From an uncultured Clostridia bacterium (GTDB lineage Bacteria > Bacillota > Clostridia > Peptostreptococcales > Anaerovoracaceae), in the NCBI GenBank assembly GCA_946402595.1, contig CAMIWY010000008.1:1-14096 (forward strand): 14,096 nt of DNA. Direction: 5' to 3'. Below are positions 13,572 to 14,096 of the stretch, in pieces. The notes below the pieces were generated by a model. It did not search any database and had not been told where the DNA came from. It saw only the letters and a list, made by a program, of their open reading frames with translations. How positions within the stretch are numbered: the first letter of the stretch is position 1; every line of letters starts with the position of its first letter. The position numbers were made by a program, and so were the translations under genes.

Positions 13572-14096
13572 ATGAGTAAGTTTCTTAGCAGTAAATACGC
13601 ATCACTTGAACCGTACACTCCGGGCGAGCAGCCGAAGACTCAGGTGCTGACCAAGCTTAACACCAATGAGTCGCCGTTCCCGCCTGCACCTGAAGTGGTC
13701 AGTGCGGTGAAGGAGGCCGCAGAGAATCTGCAGCTGTATCCGGATCCTGACTGCACTGAGCTGCGCAAGGCGATAGCAGCAGTGCAGGGATTTGACCCTG
13801 ATGAGATCATCTGCAACAACGGTTCTGATGAGACGATATATTTTGCATTCCTCGCATACTGCGACAGTGGAAAGCCTGCTGTTTTTCCTAAGATCACATA
13901 CGGCTTCTACCCGGTGTTCGCGGATATAACGGGAGTGAAATACAGGGAAGTTCCGCTGAAGGAGGACTTCAGCATCGACCCTGAAGACTACTATGATGCA
14001 GAGGGCACGGTGTTCATCGCCAACCCTAATGCACCTACCGGCATCCCGCTGAGCCTTGATCAGATCGAGGGCATCCTTCAGCACAACAGGGACAAT
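13572..14096 (+). CDS. hisC: Histidinol-phosphate aminotransferase, 5' part (partial)
   Basis: The first 175 codons of a fold-type I PLP aminotransferase; it runs off the right edge in frame. It begins MSKFLSSKYASLEPYTPGEQ, then LTKLNTNESPFPPAPEV (the HisC substrate-binding N-E-S motif), LYPDPDCTELRKAIA, and NNGSDETIYFAF (PLP phosphate region), followed by FPKITYGFY and IANPNAPTG, the asparagine that contacts the PLP ring region. The PLP lysine would lie beyond the window. In histidine synthesis it converts imidazole-acetol phosphate to histidinol phosphate. The start ATG 13572 follows an AGAGG site at 13556-13560, 11 bases away and somewhat long. HisC fits the operon after hisZ-hisG-hisD; the homologous aromatic or cobalamin aminotransferases are less likely. 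Confidence 0.9.
   Translation, partial: MSKFLSSKYASLEPYTPGEQPKTQVLTKLNTNESPFPPAPEVVSAVKEAAENLQLYPDPDCTELRKAIAAVQGFDPDEIICNNGSDETIYFAFLAYCDSGKPAVFPKITYGFYPVFADITGVKYREVPLKEDFSIDPEDYYDAEGTVFIANPNAPTGIPLSLDQIEGILQHNRDN

Noticed and set aside
13602..14084. 160-residue minus-strand open frame
   Set aside because: It is antisense to hisC, whose motifs are unambiguous on the plus strand.

Overview
The window looks like chromosomal DNA of a Gram-positive anaerobe of the Clostridia (Bacillota). Evidence: purine-rich AGGAG-type ribosome binding sites, frequent AGA/AGG arginine and ATA isoleucine codons at roughly 50% GC by eye, and a gene set typical of that group: a YlmH-type S4 protein, an ACT-domain/UPF0210 pair, an M29 aminopeptidase, and a his operon with HisZ and short-form HisG. 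I cannot name a genus. There is no sign of a plasmid, prophage, insertion sequence, CRISPR array, tRNA or rRNA; it reads as ordinary chromosome with one unfamiliar two-gene module.

Layout. Positions 1-997 (+) hold the 3' end of a glutaredoxin-like gene and a class II (fuculose-phosphate type) aldolase. They converge on a leftward block, 4735-1082 (-): a two-helix membrane protein, an Hsp70/actin-fold ATPase with its own C-terminal hydrophobic hairpin, and a DeoR-family regulator. The first two lie 11 bases apart and appear to be one unit; DeoR follows after a 67-base gap. A short divergent promoter region (4736-4872) separates this block from a rightward M29 aminopeptidase (4873-6108), which ends at a strong bidirectional terminator. 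From the other side a leftward ACT-domain/UPF0210 operon (7888-6153) runs into the same terminator.

From about 8060 everything runs rightward. A 25-codon single-helix microprotein ORF is followed with no gap by ylmH, then by a CCA-adding enzyme with an HD domain. A likely promoter at 10398-10426 then starts a histidine operon: hisZ, hisG, hisD and the first 175 codons of hisC, which runs off the window. HisZ and short HisG together form the first enzyme of histidine synthesis, HisD does the last two oxidations, and HisC is the aminotransferase.

Most likely undescribed: the membrane protein plus Hsp70-like ATPase module (1917-4735), in which both partners carry hydrophobic segments and the ATPase lacks a recognisable canonical substrate-binding half. 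Secondary points are the microprotein fused in layout to ylmH, and several intergenic or leader stem-loops without U-tracts (7573-7618, 7949-7982, 8933-8962, 10447-10472, 11518-11548, 13521-13551). The one between hisZ and hisG resembles a dispersed palindromic repeat.
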